From Pseudomonadota bacterium (GTDB taxonomy: Bacteria; Pseudomonadota; Alphaproteobacteria; Rhizobiales; Rhizobiaceae), in assembly GCA_023433855.1 (NCBI GenBank), contig JAEYTV010000042.1, forward strand, positions 1 through 6,186: a stretch of 6,186 nt of DNA, given 5' to 3'. Positions 5,626 to 6,186 of this stretch are shown one piece after another. The notes beneath the pieces are model-generated. The model was not told where the DNA came from. It worked only from the letters and a program-made list of their open reading frames with translations, and searched no databases. Within the stretch, counting starts at the first letter, position 1; every line of letters begins with the position of its first letter. Made by a program: the position numbers and the translations under genes.

Positions 5626-6186
5626 TCAGAGCGCCTGCAGCAGTTCCTGGGTCGGCCAGCCGTCGGCCGCCATTCCGAGGCGCGCCTGTTCCTTCTGCAC
5701 CGCGGTTCTGGTTCCCGATCCCAGGATGCCATCGACCTTGCCGACATCATGGCCGAGCGACTGCAGCTTTGTCTGGAGCGCCTTCATTCCCGAGTCATCG
5801 AGACCCGGCTCAGGGTTGCCCTTCAGATATGGCGGCGCACCGGACAGCCGCGTTGCAAAATAAGCTGCAGACGTCGTGTATATAAACGACTGGTTCCACT
5901 CGAGGTAGACCTGGAAATTCGGATAGGTCAGGAAGGTTGGGCCTTTTCGGCCCTGGGGGAGGATCACTGCCGCAGGCAGGTCGCCAAAGCGCGTGTCGCC
6001 GTCGCGGGGGCTGACGCCAAGCTTAAACCACTCGGACGCGGGCATTTCATTACCCAGGCCGGTTTTTTCCCAGGGAAGGTTTTCGGGCAGCGTCACCTCC
6101 TGGATCCACGGCTGTCCTGCCTTGAAGCCGAGGCTCTGGATAAATTTTGCAGCGGTCAGGATCGCGTCGGGAGCACTGTTCTTCAC
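5626..6186 (-). CDS. Lytic murein transglycosylase (MltB/SLT_2 type) with C-terminal peptidoglycan-binding domain, partial
   Basis: The last 187 codons are visible; the gene continues beyond the right edge, so the GTG at 6186-6184 is an internal valine codon and not a start. The enzyme cleaves peptidoglycan glycan strands in the periplasm, forming 1,6-anhydro-muramic ends. Residues 1-120 of the visible part are the end of the SLT_2 catalytic domain: DAILTAAKFIQSLGF (7-21), GQPWIQEV (24-31), then ILPQGRKGPTFL (75-86), YPNFQVYLEWNQS (88-100) and AAYFATRL (107-114). The catalytic glutamate and any signal peptide lie outside the window. Residues about 129-186 form a PG_binding_1 domain, with ALQTKLQSLGHDVGKVDGIL (136-155) and GSGTRTAVQKEQ (156-167), ending at L186. 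The stop is TGA at 5628-5626. The adjoining regions look like separate transcription units. Confidence 0.92.
   Translation of the reverse strand: MKNSAPDAILTAAKFIQSLGFKAGQPWIQEVTLPENLPWEKTGLGNEMPASEWFKLGVSPRDGDTRFGDLPAAVILPQGRKGPTFLTYPNFQVYLEWNQSFIYTTSAAYFATRLSGAPPYLKGNPEPGLDDSGMKALQTKLQSLGHDVGKVDGILGSGTRTAVQKEQARLGMAADGWPTQELLQAL

Overview
The window reads as chromosomal DNA of a GC-rich alphaproteobacterium, most likely of the Rhizobiales and probably the Rhizobiaceae. The pointers are the ArsR-methyltransferase regulator directly upstream of metF, a NIT-domain chemoreceptor ending in a CheR/CheB-type pentapeptide, and an SLT_2 lytic transglycosylase with a C-terminal peptidoglycan-binding domain. 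This placement comes from gene content and is not a database match. No rRNA, tRNA, CRISPR array, transposase or phage gene was found.

Layout from left to right. Bases 1-454 carry the C-terminal end of ettA, an ABC-F translation factor, interrupted by an in-frame TAG at 65-67 and closed by a strong terminator at 478-506. A large membrane chemoreceptor gene follows at 635-2920, with its own leader and a hairpin terminator at 2948-2972. Next is a two-gene unit, 3057-4064 (ArsR-type DNA-binding domain fused to a SAM-dependent methyltransferase domain) and 4068-4952 (metF). The genes are 3 bp apart, and a 20-bp palindrome sits in the promoter in front of the pair. A 12-bp perfect stem at 4958-4988 ends the unit.

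The rest is on the minus strand. It holds a very small, easily missed gene at 5058-5135 for a 25-residue membrane peptide with a perfect Shine-Dalgarno sequence and a plausible promoter. About 490 bases without a recognised gene follow, ending in a 9-bp perfect inverted repeat. Last comes the C-terminal part of a lytic murein transglycosylase, which runs off the right edge.

The clearest functional unit is the regulator plus metF. MetF makes the 5-methyl-tetrahydrofolate used to remethylate homocysteine. The fused regulator resembles the SAH/SAM-sensing ArsR-family regulators described for methionine-cycle control in Proteobacteria, and the palindrome overlapping its promoter is a good candidate operator. 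The other genes are independent housekeeping, sensing or envelope functions. I see no convincing previously unknown multi-gene system. The items most worth a second look are the tiny membrane-peptide gene, the stop codon inside ettA, the candidate operator, and the divergent NIT sensor domain.
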